A stretch of 64,000 bases of DNA from Charina bottae. Lineage: Eukaryota; Chordata; Lepidosauria; Squamata; Charinaidae. Of this stretch, positions 11,130 to 21,694 are shown piece by piece. Below the pieces are notes generated by a model. That model made no database searches. It saw nothing but the letters and a program-made list of their open reading frames with translations, and was not told the origin of the DNA. The stretch covers positions 2,980,001 to 3,044,000 of the forward strand of contig JALMGJ010000019.1 in the NCBI GenBank assembly GCA_023362775.1. Reading direction: 5' to 3'. The position numbers and the translations under genes are program-made. The number at the start of each line of letters is the position of its first letter. The first letter of the stretch is position 1.

Positions 11130-11680
11130 AGTAGGTGGATATTTGAACTTTACATTTTCATCAGTTGCTATACTGTATCTCCCTCTCTTTTCCCTTCCTG
11201 ACTTTTAGATGATTAAGTGATGAGCGAACTGATTTCCTGAAACAACTATAGATGGTGCATGCCAGTTTCTCACCATTTCATAACAATCCCACTGTGGGGA
11301 TTTTTGCATATTTGACCTTTATTGAAGTTGAGAGAGTAATTTCTTTTTAAAAAATGTTTTTATTTCTATCTACATGTTGGTCTCATAGAATAGTACTCAA
11401 TATCCCTACAGTTTAGCTCTCAGTTACACCACTAATGCAGTAGAAAGGCTATGTCATGTCCTATAGTGAAAATTTAGCAAAGCCAACTCTTCTTTATTTG
11501 GAAAAGCCAATAGTTGTGCATTCCCTCGTGGTTCAAATCAAGACTTCTTAGACCTACTAAATACTTAGAATCACTAAGCTTTTTTTCCCCCTAAAAATCC
11601 ACAATCCTTGACTTTGTCATTCTGCTGATAAAGCACATGCTGCTAAACAGTAGTTTACTATTATATGTGAGTAATCCTCT
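11130..11680. other. Unassigned sequence
   Basis: No recognisable gene or repeat. Confidence 0.4.
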
Positions 11681-11681
11681 A

Positions 11682-11891
11682 TATGAGTGGTTAAGGCACC
11701 GGACTAGAAACCAGGAAAATGTGAGTTCTAGCCCCGCCTTAGGCACAAAGCCAGTTGGGTGACCTTGGGCCAGTCACTCTTTCTCAGCCCTAGGAAGGAG
11801 GCAATAGCAAACCACTTCCAAAAAACCTTGCCAATAAAACTGCAGGGACTAGTCCAGGCAGTCACCAAGAGTCAACAATGACTCGAAGGGA

Positions 11892-11894
<3 letters not shown>
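11682..11894 (+). mobile_element. tRNA-derived SINE (family C, single-module form)
   Basis: Starts near 'gtggttaaggcaccggactagaa' (tRNA-like A-box region), continues through 'gttctagccccgcc' (degenerate B box) and 'gggtgaccttgggccagtcac', and ends 'agtcaacaatgactcgaaggg' before an AC repeat. It has one copy of the 102 bp internal module that is duplicated or triplicated in other copies. The architecture resembles Sauria-type SINEs of squamates; the name is an inference. Confidence 0.7.
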
Positions 11895-11925
<31 letters not shown>

Positions 11926-11933
11926 TCCTCTAT
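11895..11933. repeat. (AC)n microsatellite
   Basis: About 18 units grown from the SINE 3' end. Confidence 0.9.
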
Positions 11934-11934
11934 A

Positions 11935-13190
11935 TAGATGACATCTTTATTCTAACAAAATTAGTCTTTGAAAAATGTGGCAATTAAAAATATAGTGAAT
12001 GGATTAATAAAAACTACAGGACTGGTTTATAATATTTCTTTTTCCTTTTCTTCTCTAGAAGAATGTGTTTCAAAAGATTAAGAGGCAGGGGTGGGGAAAT
12101 GTCACAGTTCGGGGAATGTTAAGGTTTGGAGGACTCCAGAATATTCTGTTCCAACACCAAATCATACTGAATTTCTTCCTGGACCATAGGTGGTCTTCTG
12201 TTCCATGGGTGGTCCAGAAGTAATTCCTCTGAATCTGAAGTGGTTCAAGGTGTGCCAGACCTGGTGCTTCTTTCAGAAAACACCAAAGCATCTCTGGAAA
12301 GCCATAGTCCAGAGAGGGAATGGACTTTCTGCAGTTCTCTAGAATGTTACATTTCCAGATTTGTGAGTTTTGCATATCTCTATTAATAGAAAACACTTTT
12401 GCCCCAATTTTGAATTACGTATTATTTCTAAAATAGTCTTGCTGTGTTGAGATTCAATTATCCATGGAACATATTGGTAGAAATAGCTTGTAAACAAAAT
12501 TTTAAAAGCCTGTTCTTAGATCTGTTTGATTCCACTTCATTTTCCTTCGAAGTTTGGAGATTTCCTTCTGAGTGGAGTTTGGTTTTATTGCCATTATCCT
12601 TATACAGCTAAAGTTATTGCTGCTTATGACTACAAGAGAGGATATGCTAATGGAAGAGGGGGGGAAGTATCTAAGTTTGAAAAATCACTTTCATATAACA
12701 ATATAAGCAGTAGACAATGCAGATATACTGTCCAATATGAGCTGAGTTTGAACTGTCATTTATATTCACATATCACTTTGGAATAGGATTGGAAAATCAT
12801 CCCGTCATATATACCATTTTATGATTTCCCCTGTCTAAAAGAAAATATGATGTTAATCCACTGAGAGTTAGACCCCATGCTGCTTCAAATAAGATTAAAG
12901 GGACTTCCTGTGAGGGTTTAGTTCTATTAAGTTTATAAATATTCATTACTATATCAAAACGCTTAAAGCAAACTGAATTTCACTTAGTTGCACATGGAAA
13001 GTAATCTTTTTGAAGGAATATTGTTAATTCGATTTACAAGCTGGAGGAATAATCTGGAAAAAAAGACAGAACTCTAGATGGTCATGTCAGTTACTTAGGG
13101 TTGACCTTGATTGTTAGTTTAGAGGCCAAATTGCCTGCATTTCAAAGATTTAATCTTGCATTTAATGGTGACTGAAAATTGAAACCCAAT
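11935..13190. other. Unassigned sequence
   Basis: Only short open frames, none with a recognisable domain. No repeat family identified. Confidence 0.4.
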
Positions 13191-13194
13191 TACC

Positions 13195-13345
13195 CAGAAA
13201 AGTGGTGGGTATCCTTTCATTGGATGTGTTCAAGCAGAGCTGGACAGCCATTTCTTGGAGATGATTTAATTTGGATTCCTGCAATGAACAGGGAGTTGGA
13301 TGTGATGGCCCATATGGCCTCTTTCAATTCTATGAGTCTATGAAA
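13195..13345 (+). mobile_element. CR1 LINE 3' end fragment
   Basis: 'gtgttcaagcagagctggacagcc', 'gagttggatgtgatggccc' and the ending 'caattctatgagtctatga' match the typical CR1 3' terminus, which ends in short ATTCTATGA-like repeats. No coding sequence remains. Confidence 0.7.
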
Positions 13346-13422
13346 ATGGTCCTTCATAAAGCTGAAGCACAATGGACTTTTCACAGCTCGTCTGTAAAAG
13401 TGATATTGAGAAGTGGCTAAGC

Positions 13423-13670
13423 CAGAGCTTTCCAAACTGTGTGTCGGGACACATTAGTGTGTCGGCTGCAGTGTCTGGGTGTGTCGCGGCTCCGAGCCCT
13501 GCCAGGATTCCACGCAGGTCCTAGTGCCTGCCTTGTGCCTGGCTGCCTCCAAACCTGCTGTGATTCCGCGCAGGTCCTAGTGCCTGCCTTATGCCCTGCT
13601 GTAAGATTGTGTCGCGAAATGATGCATGACTAAAAAGTGTGTCACCAACATGAAAGTTTGGAAAGCTCTG
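13423..13670. mobile_element. Non-autonomous hAT DNA transposon
   Basis: The terminal inverted repeats cagagctttccaaact and agtttggaaagctctg bound the element. An exact 8 bp target-site duplication, ggctaagc, lies at 13415-13422 and 13671-13678. The 248 bp interior has no transposase and holds 'gtgtcg' repeats and a partly duplicated 'caggtcctagtgcctgcctt'. An 8 bp TSD is the hAT signature. The element at 37786-38149 has the same termini. Confidence 0.85.
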
Positions 13671-13679
13671 GGCTAAGCC

Positions 13680-14300
13680 ATGGTAGTTATCTTAGGAAAA
13701 TAGTCGTTTCCCTTGTACTCCCATTTAGCTCATATAGATGTCCCTCCCAAATATAGAATTGGTAGAGAAAGAGGTAAAAATGAAGGCATCTCATGTATAT
13801 TGAAGGGGGAGAGGGGAGTGAAAGCCTAAACAGAATTTCTGCTCCATAGAGGGACAGTAATCCTCTACATGTGAACATTTTCTAGGCATTATTGTAATTC
13901 TGATTCTGAGCTGCAGTAGAGCTGTGCAAAACGTTTGAAGGGGGCGCTACCCAAAATGGGTCAGGTTGAGGTTGAGTACCCCCTTCTCAAAGCATTAAAA
14001 GCAGCCATGTCATCAGAAGTCTCATGGGTCTACCTTAAGAGCTTCTCCAGCTGTCTTCAGAGTCATGGCCAGAGATATGCCTGGAGAAGACTTCTGTGGG
14101 ACTTTTGATGATACCAACATAAAATTAAAAAAGAGGAGAAAAGAAGAAGAAATAAATTGAGCAAATTAAATGTGATAGATGTTTTAATCTATTTTAGTGC
14201 TATCTTAGCATGCTGTCTTACCCTCTCTCCCCCACTCTCTCCAAATATATAAAATACATGATTTACTTGTTATTTCATCTTTAATAAAACCTAGATTAGC
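13680..14300. other. Unassigned sequence
   Basis: No recognisable feature. Confidence 0.4.
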
Positions 14301-14304
14301 TCCT

Positions 14305-15245
14305 TGGTTTATTTATTTATTTATTTATTTATTATTTGGATTTATCCCCACCCATCTCTACCGTGGTAGACTCTGGGCGGTTTACAACCACAATATAAAA
14401 GATAAAAACTTATACATTTAAAACTACCATAAAAATAAAAAATGAAAATCCAAAAAGATGGTATGTTCTTAAAAGGAGGATATTATTATGCTAACCACCC
14501 CCAGGAGGAACTATTATGTCCTTCGTTGCAGGCAAGGCAGCAGAACCAGGTCTTTAACGACTTCCTGAAGGCCAGGAGCGAGGGTGCCCGTCTCGCCTCA
14601 GGGGGCAAGATATTCCATAGGGCAGGTGCTATCGCAGAGAAGGAACGCCTCCTGGACCCTGCTAGATGGAATTCTTTTAGTGATGGGATCCGGAGCATGC
14701 CCTCCCTGCATGATCGGGTGGGGCGGGTAGATGTAATCGGGACGAGACGGTCCCTCAGATACCCTGGTCCCATGCCATGTAGGGCTTTAAAGGTAATAAC
14801 CAACACCTTGAATTGGATCCGGAAGCAAACTGGGACCCAATGCAGCTCACGGAGTAGCGGTGTTACATGTGCTGATCTTATAGCACCCAGAACTACCCGT
14901 GCAGCCGCATTCTGGACCAGCTGAAGCTTCCGAATACTCTTCAAGGGTAGCCCCATGTAGAGCGCATTGCAGTAATCTATGTGGGAGATGACAAGGGCTT
15001 GAGTGACTGTTCAGGAAGGGGCGCAACTGACTGATCCAGGAAGGGGCGCAACTGGCGCACAACCCGAAGCTGTGCAAAGGCCCTCCTGGCCACGACTGCC
15101 ACCTGCTCCTCGAGCCGGAGTCATGAGTCCAGGAGGACCCCCAAGTTTTGCACTGAATCTGAACGGGGCAGTGCCACCCCATCCAGAGTTAAAGATGACA
15201 ACTTCCTGGAAATTGAGAGGCCATCAATCCACAGCCACTCCGTTG
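14305..15245 (-). mobile_element. CR1/L2-L3-type LINE, 3' third
   Basis: The minus strand has a clean 156-codon frame (14486-14956) with MGLPLKSIRKLQLVQNAAAR, TPLLRELHWVPV, FKALHGMGPGYLRDRL and ALWNILPPEARRAPSLLAFRKSLKTWF, the conserved C-terminus of this LINE clade. Upstream, out of frame, is the segment between motif C and this block (ALPRSDSVQNLGVLLDS-like, about 15150). A short tandem duplication of about 24 bp containing 'aggaaggggcgcaactg' (15012-15055) breaks the frame. The tail carries 'aaaccgcccagag' and TAAATAAATA (14305-14335 in plus sense). 5'-truncated pseudogene. Confidence 0.8.
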
Positions 15246-15249
15246 TTGA

Positions 15250-16490
15250 ACCTGGTCTTTGTTGTGGCCATCTTCTACTACTGTGAAAAGACTATGCACT
15301 AAAATATTTTTCATTATTAAGCATAAGGGTTGGGGATGGTGTAGGAAAAAAAAATTCTCACAAAATTTCTCTGGAGTTCGTTTAAACCAGAGACCAGTCA
15401 ACAATTCTATTGAAGGACAGATTGTTTATTACAGTACAGGAGGAAGCATGAGCAAAGTCTAAAGTGGGTGGGGATGCAACCACTTTAAATATAGTTATAC
15501 AAATTGAAGTACACCTGATCAGATGGAGTAAAGTAATTGATTGGATATGATTCGAATATGATTGGATATAGCAGCATCTTATGAATCAGTGGGGTCATTT
15601 GCAGTGCACTATGGGGTAATGAGTTGGAACTACAAAAACAATAGCACTTTGGAAGAACAAAGAGGGCATATAATGAACACAATTGCTTTCTAAAGAGTTA
15701 TAGTTATGTGTTGATCTTCAACTGTCCTTGGTTTCCAGAGCCTATACTTGTCTCCTAGTATCAACATTCCTTCGCCTTATAAATGTTTTATGGCTATAGG
15801 GTTTATAGTTTCTCAAGTCTCTAGGAAAGTAGGGGGGGGGATGATTTTGCTTTATTTCACTTATCCTAACTGGTACCCTATTTGCTCCTACAATGGAAAG
15901 AAAACATGGTTGTACTAAAACCAGTCTCAGGACTTTTAAAATGCTTTAGCACAGCATTATCTAATTGTTCAAAAGGGCAATTACAAATCATAAAGTATCA
16001 ATGGAGATAAATATAGATCCAGATCCAGATCCAGATCTAGATCCACACTAGGGAATGAATGCACAGCATAGCTTCTGGAATTATTTCCAAGTCTTTAAGA
16101 ACAGCTCTGCTCTTGGCCACATGTTTGGGAGGAATGAGGGAAGGGGTTAAAAATGGGCATCATTCTGAGCCACTGCCCAACTGCCTGTCCCATAGGGATG
16201 CTTTGGGAGACTTTTTCTGGATCATTTTCTTCACTGCCTCCAATTGGATCCACCCCATTTTTCAACTCAATTTTCTTTTTACTAGCTTCTTTCTCAAAGT
16301 CAACTTCAGAGTTCAGGTTTCAGAGAGCAACCTTGCTGATAGAAGAGAGATGGAAAGTGTCCTTAACCCCTTTGAGTAATTTCCTTCCAACTTTCTGTTG
16401 TATTGCCAAGAATAATAAATTAGGTAAAGCATGCAGAAGATTCTGGGCTTCTTTCCAGACTCTTGAACAGCAGTGGCCATAAAGCATAAA
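15250..16490. other. Unassigned sequence with a short GATCCA array
   Basis: No gene seen. A small tandem array of 'agatcc' units lies at 16015-16045. Confidence 0.4.
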
Positions 16491-16493
16491 GCA

Positions 16494-16850
16494 GAGAGCC
16501 AGTTTGGTCTAGTGGTTAAGGTGCTGGGCTAGAAGCCAGGAGTCTGAGAGTTCTAGTCCCGCCTTAGGCATGAAAGCTGGCTGGGTGACCTTGGGTCACT
16601 CCCTGTCTGTCAGCCCTAGGAAGGATCCAATGTCAAACCAGGAGACTGAGAGTTCTAGTCCCGCCTTAGGCATGAAAGCCGGTTGGGTGACCTTGGGCCA
16701 GTCACTCTCTCTCAGACCAACTCACCTCACAGGGTTGCTGTTGTAGGTAAAATAGGAGGAGGAAGGAGTATTAGGTATGTTTGCCACCTTGAGTTATTTA
16801 TAAAAATAATAAAGGCAGAATAAAAATTAAATAAATAAAAATAAAAAAAT
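16494..16850 (+). mobile_element. tRNA-derived SINE (family C, two-module form)
   Basis: Starts 'gagccagtttggtctagtggttaag' (A-box-like) and contains two copies, offset by 102 bp, of a module running from 'ccaggag..ctgagagttctagtc' to 'cagccctaggaagg'. The tail is 'cacagggttgctgttgtagg', 'ttgagttatttataaaaataataaaggc' and an A-rich end. The A box, the B-box-like block and the complete tail mark it as nearly full length. Confidence 0.8.
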
Positions 16851-16854
16851 AATG

Positions 16855-17265
16855 GAGTAATTCATTTGATGGCCCTTAACACAGGTTCTTCCCTTTATTC
16901 CACTGGGTTGGAGAGAATAAAAAGGGGAAAAAATGAAACTTGAAATTATATATTCATAGACTGCTGAGGTTTCACATTACATTTTCACTTTGCATATGAA
17001 TAAAAGTTTGATTCATGACACAGCAACCAAGTCAAACATTGACAAGGAACTCAACTCAGTAATCTACTGCTGCGAATCTGACATAGATCTGTCATATAGT
17101 GTTGTATACTAATTCCCTCGACTACATTCTATACATTAAGTATCTATAACTTTTGATATGCTGATGAATACCATAGCCAGGAGTAACATATGCAGCAAAA
17201 ATTATAAATAATTCTTTTGATTTGAGACTAAAACTGTAATAACAGCAAGACACTTAGCTTTCTAT
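16855..17265. other. Unassigned sequence
   Basis: No recognisable feature. Confidence 0.4.
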
Positions 17266-17267
17266 AT

Positions 17268-17359
17268 ATATAAAGTATTTATACCCCACCTATCCCCTCC
17301 CTAAACGGAGGGTTCTAGGCGGCTTACATTCATTGAATTCATACATATTATATTATACA
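17268..17359 (-). mobile_element. SINE family B, 3' tail segment (split copy)
   Basis: Contains 'atttataccccacctatcccctccctaa' and 'ctaggcggcttacattc', the tail block also found at 35600-35660 and 57830-57875. The rest of this SINE lies at 19626-20042, beyond the BovB insertion. A repeat atattataca borders the insertion on both sides (17350-17359 and 19616-19625). Confidence 0.7.
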
Positions 17360-17465
17360 TATATAAATAGCTGAGGAAAGAAGGGAAGAAAAAGTCAAGG
17401 GAGAAAGGGAAAGATATAAACAACTGAATGCAGAATTCCAGAGAATAGCAAGGAGAGATAAGAAG
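17360..17465 (+). mobile_element. BovB LINE, left piece of split copy
   Basis: 'agctgaggaaagaagggaag' through 'gagaatagcaaggagagataagaag' matches the linker between endonuclease and reverse transcriptase in the other BovB copies (about residues 410-440 of the 1,029-residue ORF). The copy is 5'-truncated, is interrupted by the PLE end, and continues at 17819. Confidence 0.8.
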
Positions 17466-17818
17466 TCTGTAGCTTGAATCATGTCAACTGCATTTCTATT
17501 TTCTCAGTGGAAACGTTTTGCTCCTAATCTTCCTAGGAAGATTAAGACCATTTCACAAGCTCAACAGCAGCATGGTGATCTTAACGATCCTCCTTTAGAT
17601 GATAAAAGGACTTAAAATAACATCTCAATATAACCATGACCCCAGGTGTAAGGTCACACAGCTACCTAGAAACATATTTAGGATTCCCTTACCAACTTTG
17701 CTCAGACTGAAGAAGCTCCTTGGATAAGGAGCAAAAAGTTTCCACTGAGAAAATAGAAATCCAGTTGACATGATTCAAGCTACAGACAATTCCACCTGGA
17801 TGACTGAGAACCTTCATA
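17466..17818 (+). mobile_element. Penelope-like element terminal insertion with inverted left end
   Basis: A 353 bp insertion flanked by an exact 13 bp TSD, gagagataagaag (17453-17465 and 17819-17831). It begins with about 65 bp that is the reverse complement of its own right end (from 'ctgtagcttgaatcatgtc' to 'gttttgctcctaatc'). It then runs forward from 'cctaggaagattaag' to 'ctgagaaccttcatag'. The forward part holds a degraded hammerhead-like motif (17697-17753; GAAAC has become AAAAA). It encodes no protein. Related copies: 40038-40298, 43655-43847 and 55961-56252. Confidence 0.75.
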
Positions 17819-19615
17819 GAGAGATAAGAAGGCCTTCTTAAATGAACAATGCAAAGAAATTGAGGAAAAGAATAGAATGGGGAAGACTAGAGATCTCTTC
17901 AAGAAAATCGGAGATATCAAGGGAACGTTTTGTGCAAAGATGGGCATGATAAAGGACAAAAAAGGCAGGGACCTAACAGAAGCAGAAGAGACTAAGAAGA
18001 GGTGGCAAGAATACACAGAAGAACTATACAAGAAAGATCCTAATATCCCTGATAAATACGATGGTGTGGTCACTGACCTTGAGCCGGACATCCTAGAGAG
18101 TGAAGTCAAGTGGGCCTTAGGAAGCATTACTAACAACAAAGCTAGCGGAGAAGACAGTATCCCAGCTGAGCTATTTAAAATCCTAAAAGATGATGCTGTT
18201 AAAGTGCTGCACTCAATATGCCAACAAATTTGGAAAACTCAACAGTGGCCACAGGATTGGAAAAGGTCAGTTTACATTCCAATTCCAAAGAAAGGCAATG
18301 CCAAAGAATGTTCAAACTACTGTACAATTGCGCTCATTTCACATGCTAGCAAGGTTATGCTCAAAATCCTACAAGCTCGGCTTCAGCAGTATGTGAACCG
18401 AGAACTACCAGAAGTGCAAGCTGGGTTTCGAAGAGGCAGAGGAACTAGAGATCAGATTGCCAACATTTGCTGGATCATGGAAAAAGCAAGAGAGTTCCAG
18501 AAAAACATCTACTTCTGCTTTATTGACTACGCTAAAGCCTTTGATTGTGTGGATCACAACAAACTGTGGCAAAGTCTTAAAGAGATGGGAGTACCAGACA
18601 CCCTTACCTGTCAAATGAGAAACCTGTATTTGGGTCAAGAAGAAACAGTTAGAAGCGGACATGGAACAACCGACTGGTTCAAAATTGGGAAAGGAGTACG
18701 ACAAGGCTGTATATTATCACCCTGCTTATTTAACTTATATGCAAAGTACATCATGAGAAATGCCGGGCTGGATGAATCACAAGCCAGAGTTAAGATTGCC
18801 GGGAGAAATATCAACAACCTCAGATATGCAGACGATACCACCCTAATGGCAGAAAGTGAAGAGGAACTAAAGAGCCTCTTGATGAGGGTGAAAGAGGAGA
18901 GTGCAAAAGCTGGCTTGAAACTCAACATTAAAAAACCCAGATCATGGCATCTGGTCCCATCACTTCCTGGCAAATAGAAGGGGAAGAAATGGAAGCAGTG
19001 ACAGATTTTATTTTCTTGGGCTCCAAGATCACCGCAGATGGTGACTGCAGCCATGAAATTAAAAGACACTTGCTCCTTGGGAGGAAAGCTATGGCAAACC
19101 TAGACAGCATATTAAAAAGCAGAGACATCACCTTGCCGACAAAGGTCCGTATAGTTAAAGCTATGGTTTTTCCAGTAGTAATGTACGGCTGAGAGAGTTG
19201 GACCATAAGGAAGGCTGAGCGCCGAAGAATTGATGCTTTTGAACTGTGGTGCTGGAGAAGACTCTTGAGAGTCCCTTGGACTGCAAGGAGGTCAAACCAG
19301 TCAATCCTAAAGGAAATCAACCCTGACTGCTCATTGGAAGGACAGATGCTGAAGCTGAAGCTCAAATACTTTGGCCACCTAATGCGAAGAGGGACTTACT
19401 GGAAAAGACCCTGATGCTGGGAAAGACTGAAGGCAAAAGGAGAAGGGGACGGCAGAGGATGAGATGGTTAGATAGCATCACCGATGTAATGAACATGAAT
19501 TTGAGTAAACTCCGAGAGACAGTGGAGGACAGGAAGGCCTGGCATGCTATGGTCCATGAGGTCACAAAGAGTCGGACACGACTAAATGACTGAACAACAA
19601 CAACAACAACAACAA
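17819..19615 (+). pseudogene. BovB (RTE) LINE reverse transcriptase, broken
   Basis: An open frame from 17877 covers the reverse transcriptase: AGFRRGRGTRDQIANICWIM, motif A FIDYAKAFDCVDH, motif B GVRQGCILSPCLFN and motif C RYADDTTL with intact YADD. A frameshift in an A-run near 18935 ends it at 18977. The C-terminal half continues in another frame from 18944 and is stopped at 19192, where a cysteine codon is now TGA. A further frameshift lies near 19388. The 3' end reads 'agagtcggacacgact' and an (AAC)n tail. It is inserted in SINE family B and is itself hit by the PLE end. Confidence 0.9.
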
Positions 19616-19625
19616 ATATTATACA

Positions 19626-20042
19626 GCACATATATATATATATATTTAAGAATGTATTACCCGCGCATTAGGGAACGGGTGACGGAACCGGCTCTTCATC
19701 TGCAGGTCGGACTACATGCCCCAGAATCCCTCGCTTCCGAGCCAGCTGTTGACGTCCAGGAAGTTGTTATTTCGGGATCCGCCGTCCTCCGCCGTCCTCC
19801 GCCGCCATCCACGGGAATCACCAGTTCTTCTTGGTCTGAGGGCGACCCTCCAAAAGGACGCCAGCAAATTGGCCCACGTAAGTGGTCCCCATTTAACTAC
19901 TTGCCTTAGCTTTCGATCTGCTGGGTTGGCAGAAGCTGGGGCTAGTGATGAGAGCTCACCTCGCCACGCGGATTCGAACTGCCGACCTTATGGTCGGCAG
20001 ACTAACGGCTCAGCGGTTTAAGCCACTGAGCTACCGCCCCCA
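19626..20042 (-). mobile_element. SINE family B, tRNA-like head and body (split copy)
   Basis: On the minus strand the head is tRNA-like: 'ggtagctcagtggcttaaac' (A box TAGCTCAGTGG) and 'gcagttcgaatccgcg' (B box GTTCGAATCC). A long body follows with 'ctgacgtccagg'-type sequence (in plus sense 'ggactacatgccccagaatccc', 'gttgacgtccaggaagttgtt'). At roughly 480 bp when complete, it is long for a SINE. A short 'ccgccgtcct' duplication lies at 19782-19803. Confidence 0.75.
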
Positions 20043-20044
20043 CT

Positions 20045-20362
20045 AAACATGCTAACATGCAAATCATATTGCAATCGTTCCTTATTAAATATTTTTGGAG
20101 GTGGCCAGTGCAAAATATATTTCCTCTTTCTATTAACCTTATTTGAAGTTAGAAGCAGGCTTGTTTCATTGCTCTCAACATTATCTGTCAGAGATTCAAA
20201 AGAACATGATATAATTGGCTACTAAAGGATGCAGCCAATTTGATTAAAACGAAATTATTGAAATTATTGGGAAGGCAACCCCACACATTAATGTCTGTAC
20301 AGTATATAGTGTAAGAGAATCAGTTACCTTGGAATGAAAGAATATGGCCCAAGATTTCTTTT
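20045..20362. other. Unassigned sequence
   Basis: No recognisable feature between the SINE and the LTR. Confidence 0.4.
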
Positions 20363-20367
20363 TCTAG

Positions 20368-21498
20368 TGTGAGGTTTCGTGCACTTACCTGGATGCCGGC
20401 TGACATGCTGGACTCGGAGGAGGAGGAAGAGCCAATCACAGGAGATGGCAGGCTTGGCGTGAAACCAACCAGAGACCCTGAAACGCTGATTGGGAGAGAC
20501 TCGGAAAGAAAGACGCCTCCGCCAATCAGCGCACGCCAAAGGAGAGCAGAAAGGCGGGCAGAGCAACGTGAAGCCCGATTGGGCCCTGCTCTCCCAAGAT
20601 GTGAAAAACGGAATAAAAAGCTGGCACGACTTACCTCAGGTGCCAGAGACAACCGTTCTAACCGTTCTATGCTGAAGTCTCTAAACTCCACACCGGACCC
20701 TGCTCCTGAGCCTTGCCTTATGGTCGCCCCGGACCTCACTCTAGAGCCCTGCCTTACCACAGTCCCGGACCCCGTAAACGAGCCTAGCCTTGCTGCTGCA
20801 CCGGACCCGGATCCCACGCCTTGCCCCGCCGCTGCGCCAAGCCTCAGATCCAAGCCTTACCTTGCTACCATGCCAAGCCTCGTGCCTGAACCTCTTCCGT
20901 TCACTGCGCCTCCATCCTTGTTACCTGTGGAAGAAACCAGCATCGGGGTAAGCGCCGCCACCTTGCCTGCTCCTCTCCTGACTGCCTGAGCCACCGACTC
21001 TCCGTTGCTCTCCGCTCCGGAGCCAGCTGATGCCGGCCACCAGTGGGCTGCCTTTGTTGGGCCCCGGTCTACCCAGACTCCCACCAGCCCAGATCAGCAG
21101 TCAAGCCCAGCTGACGCCGGCCACCAGTGGGTTGCCTTTGTCAGGCCCCGGTCTACCCAGACTCCCACCAGCCCAGATCAGCAGTCAAGCCCAGCTGACG
21201 CCAGCCACCAGTGGGTTGCTTTTGTTGGGCCCCGGTCTACCCCCAGCCCCAACAGCCCCGCTAACTCCACGCCCGCAGACACCTTGCCTGTCACCTCTGG
21301 TTCACCGCCAGCTGCAGCCTATTCTAAAGTGCCTGTACCCTCTTGGCTCCTTCCTGTCTGGCCAGGAGTATTCACAGGACTCGCTGCTATCCATCCTGTA
21401 GAAGAAGAAGAGGACTATGTAAACTGGGCGGCTTGTGTATCTTGTAAATAAAGTTATTTCAGTAACGCTTCCGTGTCAGTCTTAGTCGGAACAGGACA
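20368..21498 (+). mobile_element. Solo LTR (1.13 kb) with internal 84 bp tandem repeats
   Basis: Bounded by TG (20368) and CA (21498), with an exact 5 bp TSD tctag (20363-20367 and 21499-21503). This is the signature of an LTR-retrotransposon solo LTR. Inside are two CCAAT boxes (gccaatcac near 20430, gccaatcagcg near 20521), a TATA-like 'ggaataaaaagctgg' (about 20610) and a polyadenylation signal aataaa (about 21448). The order suggests U3-R-U5 on the plus strand. A proline/alanine-rich open frame (20369-20989, then 21005-21451) spans it, but I read this as a by-product of GC-rich repeats rather than a gene. Confidence 0.75.
21026..21277 (+). repeat. 84 bp tandem repeat, three units
   Basis: Units begin at about 21026, 21110 and 21194 with 'gctga(t/c)gcc(g/a)gccaccagtggg'. 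The third is more diverged. 84 bp is 28 codons, so all frames stay open through the array. It lies within the LTR. Confidence 0.9.
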
Positions 21499-21542
21499 TC
21501 TAGCTACTGTCAATTTCTGATTTTCCTACTGATGCTGTAAAC

Positions 21543-21694
21543 CAGGGGTGGGGAACGTCCGGCCCGTGGGCCCTAGAAGGCCCACAAAATCATTTGCTCT
21601 GGCCCTCCCAAGGCAACCACAGGCCCTTCCGTGCGATTGGCTCCCACCCAAAAACCCTGCCCCCTTCCACGCGATTGGCTCCCACCCAAAAATC
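21543..21694. mobile_element. hAT-like DNA element, left part
   Basis: The left terminus caggggtggggaac pairs with gttccccacccctg at the right end (22972-22985). The flanks are similar (tgtaaacc and tgtaaatt), compatible with a decayed 8 bp TSD. The interior holds GC-rich units around 'cacgcgattggctccc'. It is interrupted by a CR1/L3 LINE. Confidence 0.65.

Noticed and set aside
19960..20042. Sequence resembling a tRNA gene (A and B boxes)
   Set aside because: It is the head of a SINE with a long non-tRNA body and repeated elsewhere in the window. The acceptor stem is not preserved.
20320..20853. 177-codon minus-strand frame in the LTR
   Set aside because: Antisense of a GC-rich, repeat-bearing LTR. 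Glycine/serine-rich composition follows from base composition.
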